Origin: Sutcliffiella horikoshii
GTDB taxonomy: Bacteria; Bacillota; Bacilli; Bacillales; Bacillaceae_I
Direction of reading: 5' to 3'
Length of the DNA stretch: 64,000 bases
Assembly (NCBI RefSeq): GCF_019931755.1
Contig: NZ_CP082918.1
Coordinates: forward strand, 3,638,001 to 3,702,000
Numbering within the stretch: the stretch's first letter is position 1; every line of letters begins with the position of its first letter. Positions 9,566-18,157 of the stretch are shown piece after piece. The position numbers and the translations under genes were made by a program. The notes under the pieces were generated by a model that saw only the letters and a program-made list of their open reading frames with translations, ran no database searches and was not told the origin of the DNA.

Positions 9566-9764
9566 TACCCCTGGGGGTATATTGTAAGTTAAAAAAATAT
9601 AGTTGATATTTTTATACCTGGTAGGGTATATTTTACTTCAAAAAAATACGGGTTGATCTAAATACCCTTAGGGGTATAATAACATATAAAAAAATATGAT
9701 GCAACCTTCCATTCAAATACCCTAGTGGGTATCTATAACTTTATAATATACCACTCAGGGTATA
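9566..9764. promoter_or_regulatory. Array of five CstR/CsoR-type operators
   Basis: Five palindromes of the form TACCC(C)N(n)GGGTA stand in about 200 bp: 9566-9579 (TACCCCTGGGGGTA), 9613-9630, 9662-9677 (ATACCCTTAGGGGTAT), 9717-9732 (ATACCCTAGTGGGTAT) and 9747-9764. This form is typical of CstR/CsoR binding sites. They lie between the repressor gene (stop at 9784) and the operon start (9543), and overlap or flank at least two promoter-like sequences. Confidence 0.8.
9676..9704 (-). promoter_or_regulatory. Second sigma-A-like promoter of the sulfur operon
   Basis: TTGCAT (9699-9704) and TATTAT (9676-9681) are 17 bp apart on the minus strand. The palindrome at 9662-9677 lies at the expected start point. 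Confidence 0.55.
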
Positions 9765-9771
9765 TTATCAA
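9743..9771 (-). promoter_or_regulatory. Sigma-A promoter with operator inside the spacer
   Basis: On the minus strand TTGATA (9766-9771) and TATTAT (9743-9748) are 17 bp apart. The spacer contains most of the palindrome at 9747-9764, so repressor binding would block the promoter. Confidence 0.65.
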
Positions 9772-9783
9772 GTACTTTTTTTA

Positions 9784-10053
9784 CTACCTGCTTTTAATAA
9801 GAAGATCAACCGCTTGTTGTACCATTTCGCTAGTCTCTTCACCTTTTAGTACATTTTCTCGAACGCATTGCTCCAAGTTTGTACTAACGATGACGCCAAT
9901 GGCACGTTCAATTGCAGTAGTTGCTGCATTTAACTGCGATACCACATCTCGGCAATCTTCACCTTGCTCCATCATATGAAGAACTCCTCTGATTTGCCCT
10001 TCAGCACGTTTCAAACGATTCTTCATTTGGTTTGTGTATTCCATAGCAGACAT
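9784..10053 (-). CDS. cstR: CstR-type persulfide-sensing repressor (CsoR/RcnR family, YrkD-like)
   Basis: 89 aa, all-helical CsoR/RcnR fold (NRLKRAEGQIRGVLHMMEQGEDCRDVVSQL). Cys34 and Cys63 are present. The His expected next to the second Cys in copper-sensing CsoR is replaced (STNLEQC), the pattern of persulfide-sensing CstR. It should repress the adjacent sulfur operon until persulfides crosslink the two Cys. An operator at 10102-10119 suggests autoregulation. The ATG at 10053 is only 3 nt from AGGAGG; a second ATG at 10044 is 12 nt away and is the alternative start. Confidence 0.88.
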   Translation of the reverse strand: MSAMEYTNQMKNRLKRAEGQIRGVLHMMEQGEDCRDVVSQLNAATTAIERAIGVIVSTNLEQCVRENVLKGEETSEMVQQAVDLLIKSR

Positions 10054-10101
10054 GCACCTCCTGTTGAAAATGATGTAGTAACAATGTCTATGCTCATATA
10101 T

Positions 10102-10119
10102 TATACCCCTTAGGGTATA
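10102..10119. promoter_or_regulatory. CstR-type operator upstream of its own gene
   Basis: TATACCCCTTAGGGTATA is a near-perfect palindrome of the same family as the array at 9566-9764, 49 bp before the repressor start. Confidence 0.75.
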
Positions 10120-10273
10120 TTGTCAACCCTTTTAAAAAGAATTCTTTTTCTTCCTTATTATATAAAATGCTGTTAGTTAGAATCATTTATACCAATACAA
10201 TGACACCTCCTTTTAATAAAATCGTTTCAACAAACACCTATTTGTGGTAGGATTATTCTTGTATATTAATTAG

Positions 10274-10311
10274 CGAAACGTTTCGATTCAATGTTTTTGT
10301 AAGCGCTTTTT
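10274..10311 (+). promoter_or_regulatory. LacI-family operator and cre-like site upstream of GH35
   Basis: CGAAACGTTTCG (10274-10285) is a perfect palindrome of the motif that recurs before most sugar genes in the window. TGTAAGCGCTTTTT (10298-10311) resembles a CcpA cre site but lacks the final CA. Both lie within 64 bp of the GH35 start. Confidence 0.7.
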
Positions 10312-10337
10312 ATTTTACATTAAGGGGATGAAAAGAC

Positions 10338-12758
10338 ATGATTGAAATTAAAAATAAACAGATACTCATAGATGGAGAACCTGTACTTATTATGTGCGGA
10401 GAAATACATTACTATCGGTTGGAACGGAAAGAATGGCAGGATCGCATCAACAAACTGAAGGATGCAGGCTGTAATGCGGTCGCAACATATATCCCATGGT
10501 TGTGCCATGAACCAGTTGAAGGACAGTTGGATCTTGATGGCCGCACTCGACCTGAATTGGATTTGGGTGCATTTATCGACCTTTGTGCCGAAAATGATTT
10601 ATATTTCTTTGCCAGACCAGGCCCGTTCATTATGGCAGAGATGAAAAATGAAGGGATACCTCATTGGGTATCTAAGAAGCACCCGGAAGTTGTTCCAGTC
10701 GGTTGGGATGGAAATGCAGCAACAACACCAACACTCGATTACTTGGCTCCAAACTTTTTAAAAGAAACAAAAAAGTGGTATGAGGCAGTGATGGCAGTAA
10801 TCGCTCCCCGCTTGCACACAAACGGCGGCAATATTATTGGAGTACAGCTTGATAATGAAATCGGGATGCTATCTTGGGTCAGCAACTGTCCAGATTTGAC
10901 AGAGCAGTTGTTGGAGGACTTTTCTCGTTGGTTAAATGAGAAATACGAAGAGACAGAGTTAAAGGAACGGTATCCAATTAATCTGCATGATGCATCCGAG
11001 AGAATCACTGGTATCCGCTCTCCAAAAGAAAAGTATGCAGCCGAATTGATGCGCGACCTTGGCCATTACATGAGAGATCGCTTTGCACGCTATGTTGCTA
11101 TTTTGCGCGATTATGCTGAAGAGTTCGGTGTGAAGGATGTTCCATTCATCGTCAATATTCATGGAACAGGCGGCGGCCGCGGATTAACGTATCCGATTGG
11201 TATCTCCCAGCTTTATGAATCCTACACCCAAAGTGAGGGGTATATGTCTGGTTCAGATATTTACTTTGGAGACTTGGATATGGAGTCATTCCAAGATCTT
11301 TACTTGATTAATGGTTTTATGGACGCCGTGCACAATCCTGATCAGCCTTTGACTAGCGTCGAATTTAACTGTGGCGATGGCAACTTTGGGGAAACATATG
11401 GCGGTCGCTATGACGTTTCCGCAGCCGATTTTAAAACAAGAATGTGTATCGCACAAGGAAATCGTCTGATCAACTATTACCTATTTACCGGTGGCTATAA
11501 CTATAAGATGGATGAAGCAGCAGGCGACGGGAACGGCCGAATCGCATCTACGGGAAAACGTCACGGTTTTGCAGCACCGGTCAATCCAGAGGGCAAGCTC
11601 AACTACACATTCCCTCGCATGGCCTGTTCCATCAAAACGATGATGGCAGTCGGCGACAAACTTGCCGCAATGGACGAAGACAGAGATTCGGTGGCATTTG
11701 CGTTCATCCCAGACTATTACATGACTGAATACCGTTATCCTGAAAGCATGAAAATGCGGGATATCGTTGATAATATTACGATGCACCGCGGAGCAGGCGC
11801 TTGGGAAATTGTTGCCCGTGCCATGCTGCTTGGAAGCTACCGTTTCAGTTCCGTGGATGTGCAAAATAAAGAATTGGACCCGCAAGTAACCAAGGCGCTT
11901 GTGCTGCCTTCTGCACGCTATATGGACAGAGAGGTTCAGCTGAAATTGGTGGAGTATTTAAAGCGCGGTGGAGGAATTCTGTTATACGGTGAGGTACCGA
12001 CTTTTGATATGGAAGGGAAACCTTTTACTGCACTTGCAGATGCACTTGGCGTGAAACCTTTAGGTGTAACATTCAATGAGCATGGTCGCTTTATGTCATT
12101 AACAGCAGACGGATGGGCAGCTGAACGACCTGAAATTCGCACTTATTTTGCACAGACATTTGAGCTTGGTTCAAATGCAGAAGCCGTCATGCGTGTAACG
12201 GAATCGGATGATGTATGTGGTTTTGACGCGAAGGTTGGCGAAGGTCGTGCCATCGTGCTTTCTACCGCTTACCGTTGCGATATCGACCTTTTCAAAACAG
12301 CACTGGAGCGACTTGGTGCGGTTGCAGGCCTAACTCATGATTGCGATTACCATGGAATATTCTCGACTTCTGTATCTAGTGGTGATGAGCGTTTTATTCA
12401 TCTTTTGAATTTGGATGGTTTTGAAAAGGAAATTCAGGTTCGTTTAGACGGTGAAAAGCTCTTGGGAGGCCGCACGTTCACCCTTCAAAGCAAGGACGGC
12501 GTGATGCTTCCTGTGAATGTATCCTTGGAGAAACCCGGAGTGAAAGTAGTTTATTCGACTGCTGAAATTATGGAGGTTACCGCTGACTCCATTGCCTTCC
12601 GACTGACACAAAGCAGTGACAGCATTCTCTTGGAAATAAACAGGGGTGTAGTGGAGCATGCTGATTATAATGTGGAAGAGGTTGATTCTTCAAAAGTATT
12701 GATTACTTCTAAAAAACATGGAAAAATAGATGATCATTTAGTGGTTAATTTCAAATAG
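10338..12758 (+). CDS. Glycoside hydrolase family 35 beta-galactosidase-like enzyme
   Basis: 806 aa, cytosolic (no signal peptide). The N-terminal GH35 barrel begins GEPVLIMCGEIHYYRL, with AGCNAVATYIPW and FFARPGPFIMAE. The likely acid/base is Glu174 (GVQLDNEIGM) and the likely nucleophile Glu342 (TSVEFNCGDGNFGE). A Rossmann-like middle domain (about 500-640) and a C-terminal beta domain follow. GH35 enzymes remove terminal beta-galactose; the true substrate here may be another imported oligosaccharide. It is the only sugar gene on the plus strand, with its own GAAACGTTTC operator and terminator, so it belongs to the same regulon as the minus-strand genes. Confidence 0.88.
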   Translation: MIEIKNKQILIDGEPVLIMCGEIHYYRLERKEWQDRINKLKDAGCNAVATYIPWLCHEPVEGQLDLDGRTRPELDLGAFIDLCAENDLYFFARPGPFIMAEMKNEGIPHWVSKKHPEVVPVGWDGNAATTPTLDYLAPNFLKETKKWYEAVMAVIAPRLHTNGGNIIGVQLDNEIGMLSWVSNCPDLTEQLLEDFSRWLNEKYEETELKERYPINLHDASERITGIRSPKEKYAAELMRDLGHYMRDRFARYVAILRDYAEEFGVKDVPFIVNIHGTGGGRGLTYPIGISQLYESYTQSEGYMSGSDIYFGDLDMESFQDLYLINGFMDAVHNPDQPLTSVEFNCGDGNFGETYGGRYDVSAADFKTRMCIAQGNRLINYYLFTGGYNYKMDEAAGDGNGRIASTGKRHGFAAPVNPEGKLNYTFPRMACSIKTMMAVGDKLAAMDEDRDSVAFAFIPDYYMTEYRYPESMKMRDIVDNITMHRGAGAWEIVARAMLLGSYRFSSVDVQNKELDPQVTKALVLPSARYMDREVQLKLVEYLKRGGGILLYGEVPTFDMEGKPFTALADALGVKPLGVTFNEHGRFMSLTADGWAAERPEIRTYFAQTFELGSNAEAVMRVTESDDVCGFDAKVGEGRAIVLSTAYRCDIDLFKTALERLGAVAGLTHDCDYHGIFSTSVSSGDERFIHLLNLDGFEKEIQVRLDGEKLLGGRTFTLQSKDGVMLPVNVSLEKPGVKVVYSTAEIMEVTADSIAFRLTQSSDSILLEINRGVVEHADYNVEEVDSSKVLITSKKHGKIDDHLVVNFK

Positions 12759-12776
12759 TAAGCTACAAAGAGCTGT

Positions 12777-12823
12777 CCAGGTACCTTTTTTCTTCAATTG
12801 AAGTTTGGTATCTGGGCATTTTT
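12777..12823 (+). terminator. Terminator of the GH35 gene
   Basis: CCAGGTACC (12777-12785) pairs with GGTATCTGG (12807-12815), with one G-T pair; the loop contains a small AATT palindrome. TTTTT follows at 12819-12823. Confidence 0.75.
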
Positions 12824-12836
12824 GTTGTGAATTAGT

Positions 12837-12941
12837 CGAGTTCGTGCGGAAACCGGGTGAGTTGATGCCAAAATGATGCGAGTTCGTGCCAAACCCCCCC
12901 GAGTTCATGCCAAAACCCATCGAGTTCATGCCGATTTCCAA
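12837..12941. repeat. Five tandem 21-bp repeats (consensus CGAGTTCATGCCAAAACCC)
   Basis: Units begin at 12837, 12858, 12879, 12900 and 12921, exactly 21 bp apart. GAGTT and TGCC/TGCG are conserved and the rest varies. On the minus strand the phase would encode a heptapeptide repeat (GFGMNS-like), but there is no SD for such an ORF. There are no unique spacers, so this is not a CRISPR array. It lies between the convergent ends of GH35 and the isomerase gene. Confidence 0.8.
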
Positions 12942-13000
12942 AATCCATCAAAAAAACAGGCAACCTCCCATACTCCGGCGGCCACCTGTTACAAAAAACA

Positions 13001-13759
13001 TTAAATTTTCTCCATCATCCCTTGCAGGTTCCCAATACTCACACGCAAGCTGTCCAAAGGATTCCCCGGACATACGTCCTGCTCGATGATATACCATTTC
13101 ACGCCGTTCTCTTCTCCCCAACGCAATACCGGTGCAAAGTCGATGACTCCTGTACCTACTTCGGCAAAGCTTCCTTCCTCACCGGCAGCCATATCTTTCA
13201 TATGTAATGTAGGAACACGGCCAGCTAATGGTGACAAGAAATCCAGAACATCATGACCTGCTTTCGTTACCCAATAAACATCCAGTTCGGCATGGATCAA
13301 GTTATCGGCACTTGGCTCAAGTATGTACTCCAAGACTACCTTGCCGTCAATTTCCTTATGAAACTCGAAATCATGGTTATGATAGCTGATGGTGTACCCG
13401 TCTTTTTTCAATACAGCAGCAAGCTCGTTCAACTCAGCCTTCAAAGAAACATAATATTCCTCCGTACGGTCCTCTTCTACCACATAAGGCATAATAAGGT
13501 GCTTTGTACCAAACAGTTCCGCTTCATCCAACACGGCAGGAAGCTCGTTGCGTAATCGATCCAAACCTATGTGCATACCGGCAACGGATAACCCTAATTC
13601 CTTCAGTGCTGCGGCAATTTCTTTTGGGTCATAGCCATAAAGTCCCGCCATCTCTACTCCAGCGTAGCCCATTTCTTTTAGCTCTTTTAGTACTCCAATA
13701 AAATCTTTTTCCAATAGGTCACGTACAGTATAAAGCTGTGCTGCAATTTTATGTTTCAT
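13001..13759 (-). CDS. Sugar phosphate isomerase/epimerase (xylose-isomerase-like TIM barrel)
   Basis: About 252 aa of the IolE/YcjR-like AP-endonuclease-2 fold. Visible features are AAQLYTVRDLL near the N-terminus, GVEMAGLYG, YHNHDFEF (metal-binding His/Glu region, near 145) and AELDVYWVTKAG with LHMKDM. Enzymes of this fold epimerise or isomerise sugars and keto-sugars using a divalent metal. The start at 13759 has AAGGTGG 6 nt upstream; the ATG at 13765 abuts the SD. It is the last gene of the minus-strand group with a second isomerase, a Gfo/Idh/MocA enzyme and ThuA, although a terminator lies before it. Confidence 0.85.
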   Translation of the reverse strand: MKHKIAAQLYTVRDLLEKDFIGVLKELKEMGYAGVEMAGLYGYDPKEIAAALKELGLSVAGMHIGLDRLRNELPAVLDEAELFGTKHLIMPYVVEEDRTEEYYVSLKAELNELAAVLKKDGYTISYHNHDFEFHKEIDGKVVLEYILEPSADNLIHAELDVYWVTKAGHDVLDFLSPLAGRVPTLHMKDMAAGEEGSFAEVGTGVIDFAPVLRWGEENGVKWYIIEQDVCPGNPLDSLRVSIGNLQGMMEKI

Positions 13760-13780
13760 CTTCATCCACCTTCCATTTTA

Positions 13781-13814
13781 TAAAAACAAGCAACCAAGAG
13801 TCCCCTTGGTTGCT
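13781..13814 (-). terminator. Terminator between the two isomerase genes
   Basis: AGCAACCAAG (13789-13798) pairs with CTTGGTTGCT (13805-13814), followed on the minus strand by TTGTTTTTA. The isomerase at 13001 would then depend on read-through or a local promoter. Confidence 0.75.
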
Positions 13815-13829
13815 ATATTCGTTATATCC

Positions 13830-14798
13830 TTACACCCACCACATATCAGCAGGTTGTTCTTTGATCAATACAGATTGAAGGTTCGACACCGCGCGTGCAA
13901 AGCCCTCTTCAATCGACATGATTGGGTCTTCATGCTCGATGCTTACTACATAATCGTAACCGTACGTGCGCAGCGCACTCATCATGTCCGACCACTCTTG
14001 AACACTATGACCGCATCCTACAGAACGGAAACTCCATGCCCGGGTTTGCACTTCGCCATATGGCTGCATGTCTGTTAAGCCGTACATGTTCACATTGTCC
14101 TGATCGATGTAAGTGTCTTTTGCATGGAAATGATGGATGGCTCCAGCTTTTCCTAAGATTTTGATTGCTGCAACAGGGTCAATACCTTGCCACCAAAGAT
14201 GGCTTGGATCCAGGTTTGCGCCGATTGCAGGAGATGTTAACTCACGAAGTTTGAGCATCGTGTGTGGCGTATGTACCAAGAATCCGCCGTGCAGTTCAAG
14301 ACCGATTTTGATGTTACGCTCTTCTGCGTACTTCCCTACTTCTTTCCAATAAGGTACAAGCTTTGTTTCCCACTGCCAGGTCAGGACGTCGCCAAACTCA
14401 TTTGGCCAAGGTGCAACAGGCCAGTTTGGTGCTTTTGCATTTTCGCTGTCACCAGGAACACCGGAGAAGCAGTTCACTACTTCAACCCCTGTCAAAGCAG
14501 CAAGATCTATCGTTTTCAACAACGTTTCATGCGATTCTTTTGCAAAAGCCTCATCTGGTGAAATTGGGTTACCGTGGCAGCTGAATGCACTGATTTGCAA
14601 GCCGCGGGAATGGATTTCTTCCATATAAGTATTGCGTGCCCCTTCGTCCTCAAGAAGAGTATCCAGTGGACAATGGTTGTTGCCAGGATAGCAGCCTGTT
14701 CCGATTTCTACTGCATCCAGACCTGCCGCTTTCACATAATCAAGCATTTCCGTGAAAGATTTATTTGCAAAAAGGACTGTAAATACGCCTAGTTTCAT
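13830..14798 (-). CDS. Sugar phosphate isomerase/epimerase (TIM barrel), second paralogue
   Basis: 322 aa of the same fold as the gene at 13001 but a longer, distinct branch. Motifs: GLDAVEIGTGCYPGNNHCP, ISAFSCHGNP, NIKIGLELHGGF (catalytic Glu region), ANLDPSHLWWQG, HFHAKD and VSIEHEDP, which are metal and substrate positions of IolE/YcjR-like epimerases. A good SD (AAGGAG) precedes the ATG. It lies 15 bp after the Gfo/Idh/MocA gene and is surely cotranscribed. Paired with that dehydrogenase it could handle 3-keto-glycosides, as YcjR does with YcjS in E. coli; this is inference from neighbours. Confidence 0.87.
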   Translation of the reverse strand: MKLGVFTVLFANKSFTEMLDYVKAAGLDAVEIGTGCYPGNNHCPLDTLLEDEGARNTYMEEIHSRGLQISAFSCHGNPISPDEAFAKESHETLLKTIDLAALTGVEVVNCFSGVPGDSENAKAPNWPVAPWPNEFGDVLTWQWETKLVPYWKEVGKYAEERNIKIGLELHGGFLVHTPHTMLKLRELTSPAIGANLDPSHLWWQGIDPVAAIKILGKAGAIHHFHAKDTYIDQDNVNMYGLTDMQPYGEVQTRAWSFRSVGCGHSVQEWSDMMSALRTYGYDYVVSIEHEDPIMSIEEGFARAVSNLQSVLIKEQPADMWWV

Positions 14799-14813
14799 AA
14801 GTGTTCACGCTCC

Positions 14814-15851
14814 TTAGTTCAATTCGTTTTGGATGTTGACAATCTTCTTCGTTTCGTTGGATTCAAGCGCTCCTAAAATAACCATCAAGGAGTTCTTTCC
14901 TTCGTTTCCGTCTACAAGTACTTCTTTGTTTTCAAGGATGCTTGTTACAAAATGGTCAATTACATGAGAACCAGTTTGTCCGCCTGCATCATTGCTTTGG
15001 ATTTTGCCTAGCTCGTAGCGAACTGTTTCACCAGTTGCATATTGTACAACTAAAGAGTGAGTCGGATCGTCTTCAAGGCGAAGAACCGCTTTTTCCGCAT
15101 AGATGATCGTCGAGTTATCTTCACGCTTGTAAGACCAGCTAGCAGCAAGTGTTCCAACAATTCCGCTTTCCGTTCTTAACGCGCAAACTGCCGTGTCATC
15201 CACATCTGTGTTTTCTTTTGAAGAAGTTTCGATGAATGCTCCCACTTCCACGATTTCTTCCCCTAAAAGGTAACGCATCAAATCAGACTTGTGGACACCA
15301 AGGTCTCCCATCGCACCGATAAATGCTTCTTCTTTACGGAAGAACCAGCTGTCTTTTCCGTCTACACTCCAGCCTTCTGGTCCAGGGTGGCCGAATGCTG
15401 TGCGGAAGCTATAGATTTTCCCTACTTCGCCGCTTTCGATCAGTTGCTTCGCTTTTTGGTGGGATGGAACAAAACGTTGGTTGTGCGCGATCATCAGTTT
15501 TTTGCCAGATGCCTTCGCTGCAGCAATCATTTCATCCGCTTCTTCTTTAGACGTTGCCATCGGCTTTTCACATAAAACATGCGCTCCAGCTTTGGAAGCA
15601 TAGATGGATACAGGGGCATGCAGGTAGTTCGGTGTGCACACACTCACAACATCCAATTCTTCACGGTCGATCATTTCTTGGTAGCTTTCATATGCTTTCC
15701 CGCCATATGTTTCAACAGCTTGCTCTGCTCGTTCTAAAACAACATCACATAGTGCTACAAGCTCTACATTTGGGTTTGCATGGTACTCCGGTAAATGGCG
15801 GTGTTTAGCGATACTTCCGCATCCTACTACTCCAACTCGTAATTTCTTCAT
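14814..15851 (-). CDS. Gfo/Idh/MocA family NAD(P)-dependent sugar dehydrogenase
   Basis: 345 aa. The N-terminal Rossmann domain shows VGVVGCGSIAKHRHLPEY (dinucleotide site) and CTPNYLHAP, then the family signature CEKPMATS near residue 95. The C-terminal alpha/beta domain carries GDLGVHKSDLMRYLLG with the catalytic-type His. Such enzymes oxidise a sugar hydroxyl or reduce a keto-sugar. Lies 13 bp after the ThuA gene in the same operon. Confidence 0.9.
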   Translation of the reverse strand: MKKLRVGVVGCGSIAKHRHLPEYHANPNVELVALCDVVLERAEQAVETYGGKAYESYQEMIDREELDVVSVCTPNYLHAPVSIYASKAGAHVLCEKPMATSKEEADEMIAAAKASGKKLMIAHNQRFVPSHQKAKQLIESGEVGKIYSFRTAFGHPGPEGWSVDGKDSWFFRKEEAFIGAMGDLGVHKSDLMRYLLGEEIVEVGAFIETSSKENTDVDDTAVCALRTESGIVGTLAASWSYKREDNSTIIYAEKAVLRLEDDPTHSLVVQYATGETVRYELGKIQSNDAGGQTGSHVIDHFVTSILENKEVLVDGNEGKNSLMVILGALESNETKKIVNIQNELN

Positions 15852-15864
15852 TTTGTAATCCCCC

Positions 15865-16587
15865 TTATTTGCTTTTGATTTCTTCTAATGGTTTTGCATT
15901 TCCGTAATATACATCGCCGATTGTTGTCGGTTTTGCCCAGTTAACGGCATTCTTGATAACTTTTTGAACTTTTTCATGATAGTAAGTCGGGTATGTTTCA
16001 TGACCTGGACGGAAGTAGAATACTTTCCCTCTTCCGCGCTTGTATGTGCAACCGCTGCGGAAAACCTCTCCGCCCTCAAACCAGCTTACAAACACTAGCT
16101 CGTCCGGATCTGGAATATCGAAGTGCTCGCCATACATTTCCTCGCGCTCGATATCGATGTGCTCCCCGATTCCTTCTGCGATTGGATGACCTGGAGATAC
16201 TACCCAGATGCGTTCTTTTTCGTCTGCTTCTCTCCATTTCAAGTCACAAGTTGTACCCATCAATGTTTTGAAAATTTTAGAGAAATGACCAGAGTGAAGA
16301 ACGATCAATCCCATTCCGTCTAGTACTCTATTTTTTACGCGGGTGACGATCTCATCGCTCACATCGTCATGCGCTACATGGCCCCACCATAAAAGAACGT
16401 CTGTGTTATTTAGCACTTCTTCCGTAAGTCCGTGCTCTGGCTCGTCCAATGTAGCAGTTGTTACTTCGTAGTCTTCTTCTTTTAGGAAGGATGCGATGGC
16501 ACCGTGGATACCTTCTGGATATACTTCTCTCACTTTTTCGTTTGTTTGTTCATGTCGGTTTTCATTCCATACAGTTACTTTAATCAT
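15865..16587 (-). CDS. ThuA-like protein (trehalose utilization family)
   Basis: 240 aa, a glutamine-amidotransferase-like alpha/beta fold without the usual catalytic Cys triad. [27 protein letters not shown] and the C-terminal [19 protein letters not shown] are typical. Family members act with Gfo/Idh/MocA enzymes on 3-keto-disaccharides in Rhizobium trehalose/sucrose use. First gene of the operon; the palindrome GGAACGTTTCC at 16821 lies upstream. Confidence 0.87.
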   Translation of the reverse strand: MIKVTVWNENRHEQTNEKVREVYPEGIHGAIASFLKEEDYEVTTATLDEPEHGLTEEVLNNTDVLLWWGHVAHDDVSDEIVTRVKNRVLDGMGLIVLHSGHFSKIFKTLMGTTCDLKWREADEKERIWVVSPGHPIAEGIGEHIDIEREEMYGEHFDIPDPDELVFVSWFEGGEVFRSGCTYKRGRGKVFYFRPGHETYPTYYHEKVQKVIKNAVNWAKPTTIGDVYYGNAKPLEEIKSK

Positions 16588-16627
16588 TGCTTGTTGCTCC
16601 TTTCCTTGCTACCAGTCTATTTGGGTT

Positions 16628-16768
16628 ACACCGCTGCTGATTTCCGCGCCAGGCTTCGCTTTCCGCGGGGCCCTGCTGGAGCCTCCTCGGCAAGCCTGCG
16701 GGGTCTCCACCTAGCGCTATCTTCCGCAGGAGTCTACGCCTTTCGCTCCAATCATCAGCTAGGTTACT
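16628..16768. repeat. Palindromic intergenic element, copy 1
   Basis: A GC-rich element of about 140 bp with CTTCGCTTTCCGCGGGG, GAGCCTCCTCG, TGCGGGGTCTC and GGAGTCTACGCC blocks. It starts GCTGCTGATT and ends AATCATCAGC, which pair with one mismatch. It resembles copies at 22759, 37821, 42598 (inverted) and 46641. Together with the LacI-type palindrome and the terminator of the lacI gene it fills the 16588-17007 gap. Confidence 0.85.
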
Positions 16769-16820
16769 TATATTTTTGCAAAATCTCTAACTCTATTAAT
16801 TTATTGTGGTTGAGCATGTG

Positions 16821-16831
16821 GGAACGTTTCC
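16821..16831. promoter_or_regulatory. LacI-family operator upstream of the ThuA operon
   Basis: GGAACGTTTCC, a perfect palindrome one base pair away from the GAAACGTTTC motif of the other sites, lies 234 bp upstream of the thuA start. Confidence 0.55.
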
Positions 16832-16956
16832 ATATTGCTGTATATGTAACGTCTCATGATAACTCTCCTACATTATAAATGGATAATAAAGCGTTTTCAA
16901 TGTTAAAGTCCGAACTAGATGGTAAAATTCCGACTTCCTTTCGGTGACACCTGACA

Positions 16957-16997
16957 TAAAAAAGAGCATACCCCGTCATAACAGACATGGTATGCTC
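16957..16997 (-). terminator. Terminator of the lacI gene
   Basis: GAGCATACC (16964-16972) pairs with GGTATGCTC (16989-16997). On the minus strand the stem is followed by TTTTTTAT. It lies 11 bp after the stop of the regulator gene. Confidence 0.85.
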
Positions 16998-17007
16998 AAC
17001 ATGTACC

Positions 17008-17994
17008 TTACTTAACCGACTTCCGCTCCACAATCTCGGTAGAAAGATTATAGTAATTTTCGACTGAATCCTCTTTTGCCAACGCTTGGAACACAACATG
17101 TACTGCTAATGCCCCAACTTCATACTTCGGCTGTCTTACCGTTGTCAAAGGCGGACTCACATATTCAGCGAGCTGGATATCATCATAACCAATGATGGAA
17201 ATATCCTCAGGCACGCTGATTTTGTTCTCTTTAAATGCTTGCAGACCGCCGATTGCCATCTCATCATTGGCATAGAAGATGGCTTCTGGAAGCTGGCGTT
17301 GCGCGATCAGCATTTTCGTTGCTCGGTAGCCGCCTTCACGCGTAAAATCACCAGACAGCTTCCATTTGTTCTGGTATTGGATGCCGTGGTCCTTTAAAGC
17401 AGACATATACCCGTCAAAACGCATCTCGTTATCATGGGAGTTCATTGGTCCGCTCACATAGCCGATTTCGCGATGCCCTTTGTTAATCAGGTACTCTGTT
17501 GCCGCATATCCTCCGTGAATATTGTCCACTTCCACTTGATACACAAACTCATGATCAAGTTTTCGGTCAAGCACCACAATCGGGAAGCCTTCGCGGGCTG
17601 ATTCAAATACAATATCATTTGTTATATTATGGGCAAGGATGATCGCACCATCCACCCTTTTTTCTTTTAAAAATTTGGCTGCCGTTGATTGTGCACCACC
17701 AACAGAGCTGCATGCTATCAGGTCATAACCATTTGCCATGGTAACTTCCTGTACCCCTTTGATGAGTTCGGAATAGAATGGTCCAGATAGATCCCTTAAA
17801 ATAAGGGCAATGGTATTCGTCTTTGTTCTTTTTAAATCAGAAGCAAAGCCATTTTTAAAATAGTTCAATTCCCTAGCCGCTTCTTGCACCTTTTTCATCG
17901 TAGCCGGACTGACCTTGTTTACATTATTCAATGCATAGGATGCTGTTGAAACAGCTACTCCGGCCAGCTTTGCCACATCTTTGATTGTTGCCAC
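17008..17994 (-). CDS. LacI family transcriptional regulator of the sugar cluster
   Basis: About 328 aa. The proposed GTG start at 17994 gives the standard LacI N-terminus (ATIKDVAKLAGVAVSTASYALNN, helix-turn-helix and hinge), with GGGGG 9 nt upstream. A longer frame back to 18072 would add 26 residues unlike the family. The periplasmic-binding-like effector domain (about 60-328) has the usual ALILRDLSGPFYSELI, EVDNIHGGYAATEYLI and YDDIQLAEYVSPPLTTVRQP. A GAAACGTTTC palindrome at 18061 indicates autoregulation. It is the most likely reader of the identical sites before the other sugar operons. Confidence 0.9.
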   Translation of the reverse strand: MATIKDVAKLAGVAVSTASYALNNVNKVSPATMKKVQEAARELNYFKNGFASDLKRTKTNTIALILRDLSGPFYSELIKGVQEVTMANGYDLIACSSVGGAQSTAAKFLKEKRVDGAIILAHNITNDIVFESAREGFPIVVLDRKLDHEFVYQVEVDNIHGGYAATEYLINKGHREIGYVSGPMNSHDNEMRFDGYMSALKDHGIQYQNKWKLSGDFTREGGYRATKMLIAQRQLPEAIFYANDEMAIGGLQAFKENKISVPEDISIIGYDDIQLAEYVSPPLTTVRQPKYEVGALAVHVVFQALAKEDSVENYYNLSTEIVERKSVK

Positions 17995-18060
17995 CTTGTT
18001 TAACCCCCTTATGAAGACAAACCACATGTCCAAAAACGACATCTGAATCCGCCCCTGTTC

Positions 18061-18070
18061 GAAACGTTTC
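18061..18070. promoter_or_regulatory. LacI-family operator upstream of lacI
   Basis: GAAACGTTTC, a perfect palindrome, 67 bp before the proposed GTG start. It could serve LacI autoregulation; CcpA sites are similar, so either protein may bind. Confidence 0.7.
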
Positions 18071-18157
18071 AATCACCTATCTCTAGCATAATGTAAACGT
18101 TGCTATTATTCAATAGTTTATAGCTTCCATAGAGGGTTTCTTAAAAGAATATGCTGC

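Noticed and set aside
9784-10053. Copper-sensing CsoR
   Set aside because: The His ligand next to the second Cys is missing and the neighbours are sulfur-transfer, not copper, genes.
12837-12941. CRISPR array
   Set aside because: Units are contiguous with no unique spacers, and no cas genes are nearby.
12738-12941. Minus-strand ORF encoding a heptapeptide repeat
   Set aside because: TTG start without an SD; it lies wholly in the 21-bp repeat and the GH35 terminator region.
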